Assembly: GCA_036674765.1 (NCBI GenBank)
Contig: JARVKI010000002.1
Span: forward strand, 62,001-126,000
Direction of reading: 5' to 3'
Length of the DNA stretch: 64,000 nucleotides
Source of the DNA: Seiridium cupressi
Lineage: Eukaryota > Ascomycota > Sordariomycetes > Amphisphaeriales > Sporocadaceae
Below, piece by piece: positions 47,504 to 58,687 of the stretch. The notes beneath the pieces were generated by a model that worked only from the letters and a program-made list of their open reading frames with translations, did not search any database and was not told where the DNA came from. Numbering within the stretch: position 1 is the stretch's first letter; the number at the start of each line of letters is the position of its first letter. A program made the position numbers and the translations under genes.

Positions 47504-48467
47504 TCACCTCCGTCTTGCCGTCAAGATATAAGTTCCCCAGTCTGACACAACATCAGCATCCTTCCACTTATCTCCCATAGCCTTCCATTCCGGCACGGCA
47601 TCGACCATGTGGTCCCACATCACATCTACAATATCACCTTCGCCGCCCTCTACACGACTCTTCTTCTCTGGGTAGGCATCTTTCCAGCCACTGTAGCAGC
47701 TGAACGTTCTCGTATACGCCTCCACCTCACCGAGCTTCATCTTCTTCGTCAGCCAAGCTACCTTCTCTTGCTGGTTCCGCTGCCCGGGCTCGTGCTCCAG
47801 GCGCTCAACGTCCTTCCAGTCATTCTCCGGAGGGACCACGCTCCTAAGCAAATCCCTGAGAATGTTTCGCCCGGGCTGTTCCCAGTACTTACCCATACCC
47901 TCCATGCCCGGTGCTACCTCACCGAACCCGTAGACGAAATGCTCCATGATCTTGGTAGCCTCCTCGTAATCAAGCAGGATGTTGTCCTTGTAGCCCCAGA
48001 ATGCCATCGTTCCGCCAGGCTTCACCACGCGCGCGAGATTAGGCCATACTCTGCCGTAGTCGAACCAATGCGCTGCCTGGCCAACAACGGCTAGGTCCAC
48101 TGACGCATCGGGGACAAACTTCAAGTCCTCAGCAGCGCCCTGTCTGAACGTGATCTTGGGGTCTTCCGTCATCTTCTTGGCTTGAGCCATCATTCCAGCT
48201 GAAGGGTCAATGGCTGTGACGGACTTGAAGTGCGGGCTCAAGTCCCGCGCAATCAAACCATGGCCGCATCCTAGGTCCAGCAGAGTGCCTGCGGGAATAG
48301 GTAATTGATGATAACCAAGCACGGTTCTAAACAGGATTGGTGGATATGACGGCCGGAAGGCCGCATATGATTTTGCTGAAAATGAGGTGCGCCTGTCATC
48401 ATGTTAGTGAGAGTGTGCATCATGCATAAACTGACGACTGGGGCTTGGCTCACGCGAAAGCAGACAT
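47504..48467 (-). CDS. SAM-dependent methyltransferase, trans-aconitate-methyltransferase-like
   Basis: Class I SAM methyltransferase, 300 aa, from two exons: 48454-48467 (14 nt, MSAFA) and 47504-48392 (acceptor ATGACAG). Motifs: FSAKSYAAFRPSYP (family N-terminal signature), LLDLGCGHG (SAM-binding motif I), AIDPSAGM (acidic loop), AAHWFDYGRVWPNLARVVKPGG. This layout fits fungal Tmt1-like enzymes that methylate trans-aconitate or related acids, and the wider family of unassigned fungal methyltransferases. The tiny first exon was chosen because it restores the conserved N-terminus in phase with a GTGAGC donor. Divergent from the CoA-binding gene. Confidence 0.86.
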
Positions 48468-48846
48468 TCTTCTTTAATTGTCAGCTGGATCCTTGTCTGG
48501 TATGTATAAGGTGTCGCGTTACAGGGCCAAGAATGAGTTCAGTGCTACGAAAACGCCTCATATCCCCTGAGGATGGCGTAGCTGATGCTCCCGTAATACC
48601 GGCGAGCGAGCCGAGGCTGGAAACGCGCTGTAAAGTTATCGGTGGTAGAGCCCCACATGACGTTCGGCAGCACAGCAGCACTCGCTTAAACAGAAGGTAG
48701 GATTGACGAATAATGAGTGGTATTTGTCACTACATTGCGTGATACTGTCTTCAGCTTGGAAATAAAGGCATTCAAAGCACTGATAGACAACCGTCTTGAT
48801 GATTTCGTCTCGATTCAACGTTTCCTCAGCCCGCCAATTGATCAAG
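48468..48846. other. Divergent promoter region
   Basis: About 380 bp between start codons of the methyltransferase (minus) and CoA-binding protein (plus). No coding feature. Confidence 0.5.
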
Positions 48847-49442
48847 ATGTCTACAGAAGCAACAGCTCGCACATTCTTCGCATCACCTTACTTCGCTGTA
48901 GTAGGTGCGAGCAATAACCCCGCCAAGTTCGGTCACAAGAGTGAGTCTATCATGATGATCTATATCGCGGCTCATCATCCTCTGAATCCCACCTCTGGCC
49001 TATTATATTATATTTATACGTGCATTTCATACCTCTACATGTGCACCAACTTACACCACCGTTAGTCTTCGCATGGTATACATACCACTCGCTCCCGGCA
49101 ACTCCGATCAACCCCACCAGCGACAGCATTGAGGTGGGTTCGGAATCATATGTCACCAAGCCATCTCTTTCGGCCTTGCCCAATCCAAAGGAAACCTCTG
49201 TGTCCGTCATCACGCCGCCTTCGGCTACTCTGAAGGTTCTCAAGGAGGCCAAGGAGCTCGGTATCCCGGCCGTCTGGCTGCAGCCCGGGACATTTGACGA
49301 TGAGGTGCTGAAGTTCGCCGGGAACAAGGGCGACGACGGCTATGGGGGCGAAGTCGTCGCAGGAGACGGCGGTAGGGGCAGCGAGGGCTGGTGTGTGCTA
49401 GTCGACGGAGAGAGGGCTCTCAAGGCTGTTGGAAAGCTGTGA
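48847..49442 (+). CDS. CoA-binding-domain (Rossmann) protein
   Basis: Small Rossmann-fold CoA_binding protein, 156 aa, from exons 48847-48940 and 49066-49442 (GTGAGT donor, CGTTAG acceptor, phase 1). FAVVGASNNPAKFGHKIFAWY shows the dinucleotide/CoA-binding GxSxxPxK-type loop; PINPTSDSIEVG, SVITPPSATLKVLKEAKELGI and AVWLQPGTFDDEVL follow in the order of the bacterial YccU-like and fungal family. Physiological role is unknown. A Gly/Asp-rich insertion (GNKGDDGYGGEVVAGDGGRGSEGW in part) near the C-terminus is unusual. Confidence 0.87.
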
Positions 49443-49643
49443 CGGGATCGTACTTTGGTGGTCCAACGAAACTGAGCGACAAGCCTTCTACGTTTGGGAC
49501 TACGACTTACACCCGGACACACTGGGTATTCTCACCCTCTGGCAACTCTGCTCAGCTGCAGTGATGCTGTTGGATGAAGACTATAGAACAGAACAGCAAA
49601 AAGATAACAACCATCTTCATGACCACTTGTGGTTCAGATGGGC

Positions 49644-49648
49644 AAAAA
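49644..49648 (-). terminator. Pol III terminator of tRNA-Ala
   Basis: T5 run on the minus strand seven bases past the tRNA end, as required for Pol III termination. Confidence 0.75.
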
Positions 49649-49654
49649 TAATGG

Positions 49655-49760
49655 TGGAGAGGCTGGGAATCGAACCCAGAACCTTTTCCATGCTCTCTCG
49701 GACCTAAAGGAGGCCTGAATCGCATGCTAAGGAAACGTCATACCACTAGACCACATCCCC
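49655..49760 (-). tRNA. tRNA-Ala(AGC): tRNA-Ala (AGC) with intron
   Basis: Cloverleaf read on the minus strand: acceptor GGGGATG/CCTCTCC, D-arm GTC..GAC with AGTGGTA loop, anticodon stem TTTCC/GGAAA, loop TT-AGC-A|T, T-arm CTGGG-TTCGATT-CCCAG, discriminator A. A 34-nt intron (49691-49724) follows position 37, the canonical site. The G3-T70 wobble is the alanine identity element and agrees with the AGC anticodon. Position 6-67 is a T-C mismatch. The three bases after the discriminator are CCA in the DNA, probably by chance since eukaryotes add CCA after transcription. B-box GGTTCGATTCC is intact. Confidence 0.86.
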
Positions 49761-50097
49761 GTTGACTATAGTAGATAGGCTGATGAATATTAGTCATCTG
49801 CTGTTGAGAGGGGCAGTGCGTATAGTGATATAACTGTCAAAAGGGCTGGGTTGTGGTGAACAAGATTTAGAATCTTCCGCTCGCTCGACATAGGGCTCAG
49901 GGGTGGGGGTCAGGGTCAGGGGCCACGGACCACTAGTGAGAGATAGAAGGACAAAATTTTACATGTGTGAGAGTGTGAGTGGAGACAAAGTGGCTCTGAG
50001 TGGGATTTGAGAATCGGCGGACCTCGCTCAGCTAGCTACCCATCTCACTTCCGAATTCCCCTAAGCACATGTGTAACAATGATTCGGAGAACAAGGC

Positions 50098-50102
50098 AAA
50101 AA
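50098..50102 (-). terminator. Pol III terminator of tRNA-Ile
   Basis: T5 run on the minus strand immediately after the tRNA (AATCTTTTT context). Confidence 0.75.
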
Positions 50103-50105
50103 GAT

Positions 50106-50208
50106 TGCTCAGCCACAGGATTGAACTGAGGACCTTCGCATGACTTCATATTCTAGTTGTGAAAGTAGAATATTAGTACGACGCTCTAACCAACTGAGCT
50201 AGCCGAGC
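50106..50208 (-). tRNA. tRNA-Ile(AAT): tRNA-Ile (AAT) with intron
   Basis: Minus-strand cloverleaf: acceptor GCTCGGC/GCTGAGC (one G-T), D-arm GCTC..GAGC, anticodon stem TCGTA/TGCGA, loop CT-AAT-A|A, T-arm CTCAG-TTCAATC-CTGTG with one T-T mismatch, discriminator A. A 29-nt intron (50142-50170) lies after position 37. Anticodon AAT (I34 after editing) reads Ile codons. B-box GTTCAATCC is intact. Confidence 0.85.
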
Positions 50209-51449
50209 TGTGTAGACGACTGTATGATCGTCTTCTCCTGGGGTGCCAGGAGCCCTTGAGACATGAGAAGATGCTTTGGTGTGAACCGCTGTACCTCTAT
50301 GCTCTTGGTTGTTGAAAACTTTCTCCTTATTAGCATTATTGTCAGCATAGATTGATTGTGGCCTGCGGCTTGAAACCGACCGACAGAACGTTATGTAACT
50401 AACCGTGCAGGATTAGTTATCGCAATAGTCGCTTACGGCGCCCTATACTTTGGGGTGGTGGGACATGTATACAGTAGGTCTCTTGACTTTGATTGGGAAC
50501 AGATGTGCCTGATTGCTGCTTGGTAACCTACTCTACTCGTAACTCATCTATAATCGCACTTTGAAGGTACTCAATGACTCTCATCAGCCACATTAAATTC
50601 GTAGACTCCGCATTGCTAATCTTAGACTTTGTTGGTTTTTTGGATCTTGTCAGAAGGGTATTAGTTCGCCTGGAATCACAAATGAGTGTATTTGAAACTT
50701 CGAAGAACGAGCTTCCCTGCTCCTAGGAAACTATACAATCCGAACAAATCTTGTTTTAGGTACATTTTCGTAGTGTTTAATACCCCCCACAAGCCGCCCT
50801 CACGTCGCCAGGTTGTCAGGGTGTGTGGAGTGGATGCTTTAGTTTCATCCGCAAATACAAATGCACGTCCAGGCCCAAAGTTCCAGAAAGTTTCCGGGAT
50901 AGAATAGACACGAGTACTTCATACATCCTAGCATCCCGAAGAGGCGGAAGCTTGAGTCCTTGATTATTGATGACTCATCCGCCCTCCACCGCTCAGAGCA
51001 GGGTGATTAGTGACTGCCGGTTCCATAGTCTCTTCTGTACGGGTGGACGTAGGTGCTCTGTTTGGCGAACAAGCTTTTCGGAATCATTACGCACAAATAG
51101 GTCTCGCCCGTCATCGTCTTCGCTCCTGACTCGCTTCACTGTAGATGTAACATTCGCGACTTTCCACCGTTGATAGATGTCATAGTTGTTCGTTACGGTG
51201 AGGATGGCATCCTCTGCCCCCCTTCTGCTGTCCGCCGAGACGGTAAACAGCCTCGCTTGTACTCAGTTCCATGAGCCCGCCCCGTCGATACGTGCCAGGC
51301 TTAGTTGTCATGGGAGTGAGGAGAAGACAGAGCATTCAGGTCCAGGGAAATTGCGAGTGTCCAATTTGCCTTTCTGGTATCCGCGATCCACTATACCCAA
51401 GATTGCCAATCATCCATGGAGTATAGAGTGCATCGCATCAATGTCAGTG
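50209..51449. other. Intergenic, downstream of a decayed HET gene
   Basis: No intact gene. The minus strand from about 51440 to 51050 may still hold the C-terminal relic of the HET pseudogene (long open pieces broken by stops), but no motif can be named. Confidence 0.4.
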
Positions 51450-52250
51450 AACAATAAGTACTTGTCTGAGAAGTCATCTTACTAGCAGATCAATCCACAT
51501 ATACTTGACATCGAACCTCCTGGCACCGATAGAGCATCTATGAATTTTGCGGAATAGTATCCGTGGGAATAGCAACCTTGAATTAGGCGTGATCCTCCAA
51601 CGTAGGTCTCAAGTCTAAATCATCTCCCGGCGATGTCTAAGGATGATATAGCGGTCAACGTGGGTATAACCTGAAGGTTCCTTATCTATGATGCGACACG
51701 TATAGCTCGAAAGCGCCTCGACGATCATGACTACTCTAGACGAAGACGAGAACCCTGAACGTCGACAATCTATATGCAATTTATCGCATTTCTCTAGGCA
51801 GCGGTTGATATACTGATAGGTTTCATCGCAGTTCATATGAAAGAAAAGCTCTGGGAACTTTGGAAGGTCTCTGATGTCAGCCACGTTTCTAATGCCAAAC
51901 AGAAGCAGAAATTCCGACTGCCCACAGCGCAACTGATAACAAGTTCCTCATGCAGGTCTCCGTATAAGAGATGAGTGAGGAAAGAATCGGTATCCTCAAT
52001 TCTCTCCTTCTTAATCTCAGCTAGTGTTCGATTCTCAAACACCACAAACATCGTCCCTGAACCCCTTGGAGCAGTTCCCGTCCGTTGCGATGGAGTTCTC
52101 CATACCGCCGGCCTTGAGGTGCGTCCTCCAAGAACATCGGAATAGGTAGACATCGTGAACACTACATGATATAGTTCTAGAAGCATTATTGGAGCAGAGT
52201 CAAGCGGGTTGAGAATGACGGATATGCCGCTGAAGATATGTGTCAACTGC
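51450..52250 (-). pseudogene. Decayed HET-domain gene
   Basis: Broken minus-strand HET sequence. Pieces in order: a frame from 52246 ending SCAVGSRNFCF; a shifted frame 51932-51615 with GQSEFLLLFGIRNVADIRDL, YQYINRCLEKCDKLHIDCRR, YTCRIIDKEPSGYTHV and DRYIILRHR (position of the normal YxALSHxWG); then VAIPTDTIPQN* and, after another shift, RRFDVKYMWIDLL (about 51520-51485), the HET WIDxLC motif. At least two frame changes and two stops separate recognisable motifs. There is no complete HET domain. It lies on the edge of the HET-rich region and is probably a dead paralogue. Confidence 0.7.
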
Positions 52251-53248
52251 TGGCCGTATTCTAGCTCCTGTCGTGTCGATGGCGATGGAGAATATATAAC
52301 TTAATCGTCTTATAACATCGATTGTGTTCGGCGACAGGAAATAGCCTGAAGAAGACGTTACGTTGTGAGAAGCATGGTATTCCATGGCCAAGAAGTGAAG
52401 CTGATGCAGCGAGCCAAAGGATTAAGTTAACCCCCCTTCCACGTACCAAAATGGAAATACTCAGCCTCGTGCTGCTTCTCGGCAGTGCATCGCCCTTGTT
52501 TCGACAGCTGCCAATAAGATTGAAGCATGATGGTCATATTCTCAAAGAACTATGGAATCTGGACCTATGGACGTTAACACGTATTTAATATCCTTCTTCA
52601 GAGGCGGCCGATACATTGAACAGTTAGATGCTCGTCATCGCAATGAAGATTTCTGAAACGTCCTAGGGCGATTCTGAGGATATTGTTTGATCCATCATGT
52701 TTGCGCAAACATGCACTGAGGAAACGCAGCACTCCAGGGTCCGTCTGAAATGGAATCAGAGACCGATAGCCATACGTGCAACAAGAATACTTATGAAAGT
52801 GAGCAAACCTTGACCTATTTGCTGGATTCTGTCGAATTTATGGCGTCCAACCAACGGGCTTGTTCATTGCTCACTACAGCCACGGCCACATGGGCGAGTT
52901 TGCAGTGGGATTGAGTCAGTAATCGCGTTGTCTGGAAAACATGTAAATCATTATAGATGGCCTACCTATGCTAAGATAAGAAGAACCCTGGTTCAAGCTC
53001 TGACTGGTCAATTGAATAGCGCGTGGCTGCCATGCTATGACCCAAAGACAGAGAGCAGCTTCCCAGTTCGAGCCTGAGTTCTTAGCACAACTGCCCAGGC
53101 AACACCCTTTGTTTACGAACGTGCCATTGCTCCTCCTCGGCAGGTACAGTATCAACCACACCAGCTCACAGGCCTATTCATCGACAGTTCGCATAACACT
53201 AAATGGTCCGCCATATTTTCATACCTAGGTGAAGTCTAAGCGGCGAGG
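52251..53248. other. Intergenic, no gene recognised
   Basis: Possible upstream relics of the HET pseudogene on the minus strand and the promoter of the hydrolase-like gene. Short frames (52322-52588 plus, 52916-53161 minus) have no domain. Confidence 0.45.
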
Positions 53249-54105
53249 ATGAAATCAGCCGTCAAGCTTGTAGGGTGCTGCACTACCGGCTACCTCCATG
53301 ATGGAAACCCAACGGGCGAAATGGTCAGCTTTGACGGAAGTAAGTCTTTGCTGCTAGGTTAGAACAATTTGGTCAGTATTGATGAGTTGCAGCCCAGGTT
53401 TATTGCAAGCTTCCCAATGACAAGTCCACTAAGCATGCAGTCCTGATCTTCACCGATGTCATGGGTCATACTTTCCAGAACAACCAGCTGCTTGCGGACA
53501 ATTTTGCAGCCAATGGATTCTTCGCAGTCATGCCAGATCTGTTTGCGGGGGACGCCGTGCCCCTCAATCGCTCGGATAAGTTTGACATACTTGAGTGGCT
53601 TAAAAACCATCTGCCCGAACACATCGAACCTATTGTCTGGAAGGTGATGCGGGCGCTGAAGAATCGCTATCGCTGTGAGTTCATTGCAGGCGCGGGCTAC
53701 TGCTACGGCGCAAAGTACGTGCTACGGTTCTTGAAAAGGAACATCTTGGATATTGGCTTTATCGCACACCCGTCGGAGATCGACAGGGAGGAGATATTGG
53801 GAATTGAACGGCCGCTGAGTCTAGCCGCTGGAGGTCAGCACCCCCGAAGCCAAACTGCCTGTGATGGTGTGTACTAAAGAAAACCAGCCGGCGATGTTCA
53901 GTTCTCAATTCAGAAGCGCCAAGAGATTGAGCTGGCACTGGAGAAGACCAACAGACCTTATCAGATAACAGTCTACTCCAAAGTTGGCCATGGGTTTGCA
54001 GTACGGTGTGATGTTGCGAATGCGGAGTGCAGGTTCGCCAAGGAGCAAGCATTTTCACAAGCCGTCCAGTGGTTCTTGCTGGGTCGGGCTCAAAACAAGA
54101 AGTGA
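53249..54105 (+). CDS. Dienelactone-hydrolase-family protein with disrupted 3' end
   Basis: Alpha/beta hydrolase of the dienelactone hydrolase (DLH/Aim2-like) family. Exons 53249-53339 and 53393- join in phase 1: GCCTTGYLHDGNPTG, VLIFTDVMGHTFQNNQLLAD, FFAVMPDLFAGDAVP, and nucleophile Cys in GAGYCYGAKYVL (G-x-C-x-G). The frame then stops at 53877 after SLAAGGQHP. The expected continuation exists in other frames: EVSTPEAKLPVM...QPAMFSSQF, then QKRQEIELALEK, PYQITVYSKVGHGFAVRCD (catalytic His) and QAVQWFLLGRAQNKK*. Two frame shifts near 53830 and 53925 are needed. A 47-nt intron (GTGTGT..TTCAG) could remove one. So the gene is either a young pseudogene or mis-sequenced here. Confidence 0.72.
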
Positions 54106-54854
54106 GGTCAACGGAATGCAAGCTAGTCATTGTTCTGTATGCACGAGCTTGATGTCATGTAGACTATTAGGGAAGTTCTCATGGTGCTTGCCACCCTTCA
54201 TGGCGAGTTGTGGGGAGGGAATTGCTGGTCCGAAAGCGCACCATAGAAGGCGGCACTGCGAGCTTCTGCTAGCGAATACCTACCGACATGCGCCTAAGAC
54301 CGTCGCGGGTAAGCCTGGTGATGCAGAAGGCATCGGGGGGAGTTTCGACTATGAATGCCCACTCAAGGCCCTGAACTTGCATGCAGACGGGCCACTCGCC
54401 GTCAAAACGACACAGAGATTCCCACGCGAGCTGGCCGTATGCGGAAGCTCCAGGGCCGTTATCGTCCCCACCACCACGCGTTCACCATGGGACGGAGCAC
54501 TACCTTCCAAAAGCGTCGCTAGAGCTCTGGAGCATGGACCCGTCCGGCCAATCATGGCCTCTCTGCCCGCGTGCAATTCATTAATATGCAAAAGCGATGG
54601 GCCATGCTCGACGAACTTATACAAAGGACCGATGCCGCGACTTTACCAAGGAAACCATGAGATTGGAGCCGAGAAGAATGAACATCCGCGTCGGCATTGG
54701 CATTATTCCCTCTCATGTGTCATATGCTCAAACAGTGTTCTGTGAAACTCTCGCCTCTGGCACCAGTGACATACTTCGCTTCACGCCCTGCTTTCGTCGT
54801 ATGAGCGAGAGAAACGCAGACCGATAATTGGAAACCGCCGCTATATGTGATGCA
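54106..54854. other. Intergenic
   Basis: Between the hydrolase-like gene and the SH3-like gene. Long frames at 53984-54745 (plus) and 54349-54624 (minus) are mutually antisense, low in domain features and judged spurious. Confidence 0.4.
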
Positions 54855-57706
54855 ATGATGGCGGTCGAAGTGGAAGATCTGCTTGTTCAGCCGTTTCGGG
54901 AGCTCATTAACCGTGGCAATGAAGCAATCACCAATGCAGAGGCCGCCCGCCCCGGCAATCTAGAGCTGGCCCAGGCCATGTTGAAATCGGCTCGTGCTGT
55001 AGTTAGAGAAGGAGATCGAGCACTGCAACGCGTGGAGCCACTGATTCTTGGTCACTTGGAGAGACATGGTGATGCATTTCGGGATGCTATCAGGGAGTGC
55101 GGTGGGTTGAGGTGCATCGCCTTCTTCTATGATCAATGGCTAACATTGATGTAGACGAGATATTTGAGAGCCAGCGACAAGTGGAGGACGTGCTATACGA
55201 TATTGATGACTACATTGAGGCAGACACGTTTGATGCTGCCAAGTTTTCGCAACTTCAGGCTGCCTCCAAGGCGTTTGCACTCTGTGCTATCGAAAACATC
55301 CGCAGGCTTAGAATTGGTGATATTCCGCTGTCACCCACTACATTTCCACCGCTCCCGCCATTACCTCAGACGCGGCCTAGCAGAGTTGAGCCTTTGACGA
55401 TCTCGAGGCCAGGTACAAGGACTGGGCTTTATGGTATGGAACAATACGTGGTTTCTCCTCAAGCCGCATCTGCGCCCCAGATTGGACATTCTCGACGTGC
55501 ACCCTCTACCAGCCTTCGGAGCAGTCCAGGCGAGGGGCACATGATTCGCAGAATGAGTACCAAGAAGTCGCAGAAGTCCCTGACACCCTCTACGAGTAGT
55601 TCAGACAGTCACTACTCACAGGCCAGTTTCCAATGGTCCACCCCGTCGGAGTCGAGAGGGTATCATTCTCATCAGCTTTCAGACGTCGAGGCACTGGGCG
55701 AGGATATTCAGAACATGATGAGCGAGCCAAGTAGCCCCAAGTTTGCCGAAAATCGATCGACTATGCCCACAGCCTCAGCGCCCTGGACAAATGCTTGGGT
55801 GCATGATCAGCTCTCTTCCTCACGAGAGCCTAGCATTCAAGAGACCATCCACGAAGATTTCCCGACCGGACGTTCCAGCCACGAGAGTCGCGAATCTGCC
55901 GCAAAGCGGTACACCATCGAGAGCGACACATTGACAGACATGGTGTTCCAGCCACCTAACCACAGCTCGAGGCCCCAGAGAGCTTCTATGTTTTCGAGTC
56001 CAAATAGCCACCTGTCATATCTTAGGCGACCTTCGGATATACCGACGACCGAGCAGAGGATAACAACGCCGGCTTCGCCGATTTATGAGTCGCCAGGAAG
56101 GCCTAGTATGGAAATCCTTTCTTCGACTCTGGTTTCTTCGGGTTCGGTCCGCGGCTATCCTATACATGAGCCCTTAGTACAAGAAGTTTCAACACCTGAA
56201 CCTACGAGAACCGAATTTTCAGCACCCCAGGCCCCAGTATATAGGCAAACGATTGTCCCTGAGCCGGTCAAGACAAAACTCAAAGCGAAGGCTCGTGTCG
56301 CTGCAGATGAATACCCAAAGCCCGTGTGGTATTCGCGAGAAGAGAACTGTTCGATTGGACCAGATAGCACGCTTTATCAGCTGAAGAGCTTTTGTGAAGG
56401 GTCTCTTGCGTTCAAGAATGGCAGATATCAAGAAGCGACCAAGACAGCTATTTTCATCGACACAGGAGCAGTGGCGGCTACCTCAGCTGCCTATCACGAT
56501 TCGATGACCAGCACGGCACTGGCACTGGGCGCAAGCCAACCAATGTCATTCGTAAGCACCACCAATTTTGTGCCATCAATTGAAGCCATGAATGCTAATG
56601 TTCAAAACAGGGTGCGCGCAAGACCGTGGCTCAGTGCATATCGTGCGAGTACTCCCACTCAGCGGCCGAGTTCAGAAGGGACATGGCCAGAGACAGTAAG
56701 TCACTGCTTTCTATGGGTAAATTAAGCAAGGGCACTGACAATAAGGGATAGAACGAGGAAATGCGACCATGGAAAGCGTCAACTATCGCCTTCGCTTCCT
56801 GTACAAGTCACATCTTGCCGCGGACAACAGGTCGAATACACTGTACGGCTGTATCTTCTGCGCTCACCTGGGCTATACATCACGGGAAGGAGACGCAACA
56901 GTCTTTACAACAGAAAGGCAACTGTTCCGCCATTTGTCGCACCATCCGCAGCCGCTTCCCCAAGTTCCTGGCCTCACTGTTCTGTACGGTTATCTAGGGA
57001 GCAACTGCACGCAGGCTGAGGATTACGATCTGCATTTCCCCAGCCCACAATTCGCAAGCCCTATCATCCCCGAGGCACCACTACTGACGAAACGGCCAAC
57101 TGCCATCGCCCTCCAGAACCAGCTCCAAAAGGAAGGCTCTAAACCGGCAACGGATCCAGATGGCCGGAGGGATGTCTTACAATTCCTGACGGGAGCACGA
57201 ATAGTCGGCGTTGAGTTTCCCGATGCTTGGGGTGGCAAGTGGTGCACTGGCTGGCATGATGGAGTCCGAGGCGCATTCCCCGCCAAGCTGGTCAATGTCG
57301 AGGCACCCCCAAAGAGCGACATTCGCTTGCCGGGAACGAACAACGATGGCGTTGTTGTCACCGCGCGGTGGAAGTGGGAACCAAAGGATGTCGATGGAGG
57401 TTGGCTCATATTTGATAAGAACACGACCATCACGAACGTTAGCTGTGAGTCCCCGACAAGATGCACATTAAGAACCTCGTGGGAGTCCTAAACTAACATC
57501 TCGCAGGGCTGAGCTATGATTCATGGTGCTGGTCGGGCATGACGAAGGACGGGAAGACAGGCATCTTCCCATCGTCGCACATTAAAGCAGATTCGATCCG
57601 TGATCCATCAGGGGCCCACGGATCTTCGCTGACGAAGAAGGAATCTCGGAGGCTGTTCAAGATACGACATGCGAAGAGCAATTCGTCCTCGAGCATCACC
57701 TACTAG
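54855..57706 (+). CDS. Protein with helical N-terminus, Cys/His clusters and two SH3-like domains
   Basis: Five exons join in frame: 54855-55101, 55155-56551, 56611-56695, 56752-57444, 57507-57706 (873 aa). N-terminal ~160 aa are helical and acidic (VEDLLVQPFRELINRGNEAI; RQVEDVLYDIDDYIE), followed by ~300 Ser/Pro-rich disordered residues. Then WYSREENCSIGPDSTLYQLKS and CEGSLAFKNG, a C-x2-C (AQCISCEYSH), and a C-x2-C..H-x3-H cluster (GCIFCAHLGY...RQLFRHLSHH), which may bind zinc. The C-terminus holds two SH3-like units: GARIVGVEFPDAWGGKWCTGW..GAFPAKLV and VTARWKWEPKD..GGWLIF..WCWSGMTKDGKTGIFPSSHI. ALYDY-like and FPxxxV ends fit SH3. A fungal scaffold or signalling protein, unnamed to me. Exon 2/3 junction (GTAAGC at 56552) is the least certain. 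Confidence 0.78.
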
Positions 57707-58687
57707 AGAGGGACGATGTTGATGAAGCGATGAATGACGACTTGTCTTGATAGAGGGCGTATGATACCCATCCGATCTTTACAACACGGAGTTTATTTGT
57801 TCGGGCGGGCGCGACACTCAACTTGCTGGGATAGAAGGATAGTAATCCTCTATGAATAAGGCTGGCGAGGTATGAAATGTCTAGATTTGAGCGAGAATAT
57901 ACCCCCTTTGTGATGTTTTCCAATTGCGATTCCCCTTTTCCATGTGCAATGATGATTTCCGGTAGCTGCTGAGGGGTAATGAGCTTGACCGCCCCATATT
58001 CTTTTTTTCCCTGGCGGTGTTGCGACAATGGGGCGACGGTCGAGGCTGGCCTTTGGTTTCCAACTTTGGCGCTCGATCCACATTTGAGTTTCGGTTGTGG
58101 GCACCTCATGTCTCGCCCTTTGAACGTTCGCGGAAGGGCACATGGCAAGTATGCGCGGCCCGATCCGGTTGCACATGCGCAATCTCTCAAACATTCCAAA
58201 GGCTGACATGAGGGATACCCATAAGACAGCTGATTGCCATCCCATATACAAACTGCGTGGCATGACGTTTCGAAATTCGAAGGCGCTGCAGCAAAGGGTC
58301 TGCGCTAAATCGTCCGCTAACTGCTTTGTATTACGTAGAGATTGGCGTTCAGGGGATCGTCCACTAGCGGCAGCCGATGCTCTGGCACTACAAAATCTCT
58401 CTTAATTAAGGGGTCATTCAAGCTTTGTTGATGAGCCCCGTTTAAGGGTAGTTTTAGATGGTGGGGGCCAATCGTCTGTGAATCTCATCTGGTGAGTCGG
58501 TCTGCTTTGCACGGGCATACATCTAGCCTCAACGTGAGTCTCCAACTCAAACTCTCCAGGCGCCCGATCTAAGGAAACTCTGTTGTAGCTTCTATTGCCA
58601 AGCCTATTCCACTGGTGGTTACACAAGCCTCGTCTATTTCTGCTCGCGAATTTCCCAATGCGTTGAGTTTTGCACATATCCTCAACC
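57707..58687. other. Intergenic, no gene supported
   Basis: Nearly 1 kb between two plus-strand genes. Overlapping minus frames (57696-58199, 57850-58263) lack domain features and overlap in different frames. Promoter of the desaturase-like gene lies at the right end. Confidence 0.5.

Noticed and set aside
53984..54745. 253-codon plus frame after the hydrolase-like gene
   Set aside because: Overlaps the true hydrolase C-terminus in another frame and has no recognisable features.
57696..58263. Two overlapping minus-strand frames of 137-167 codons
   Set aside because: Different frames, no domain, no splice logic; likely chance.
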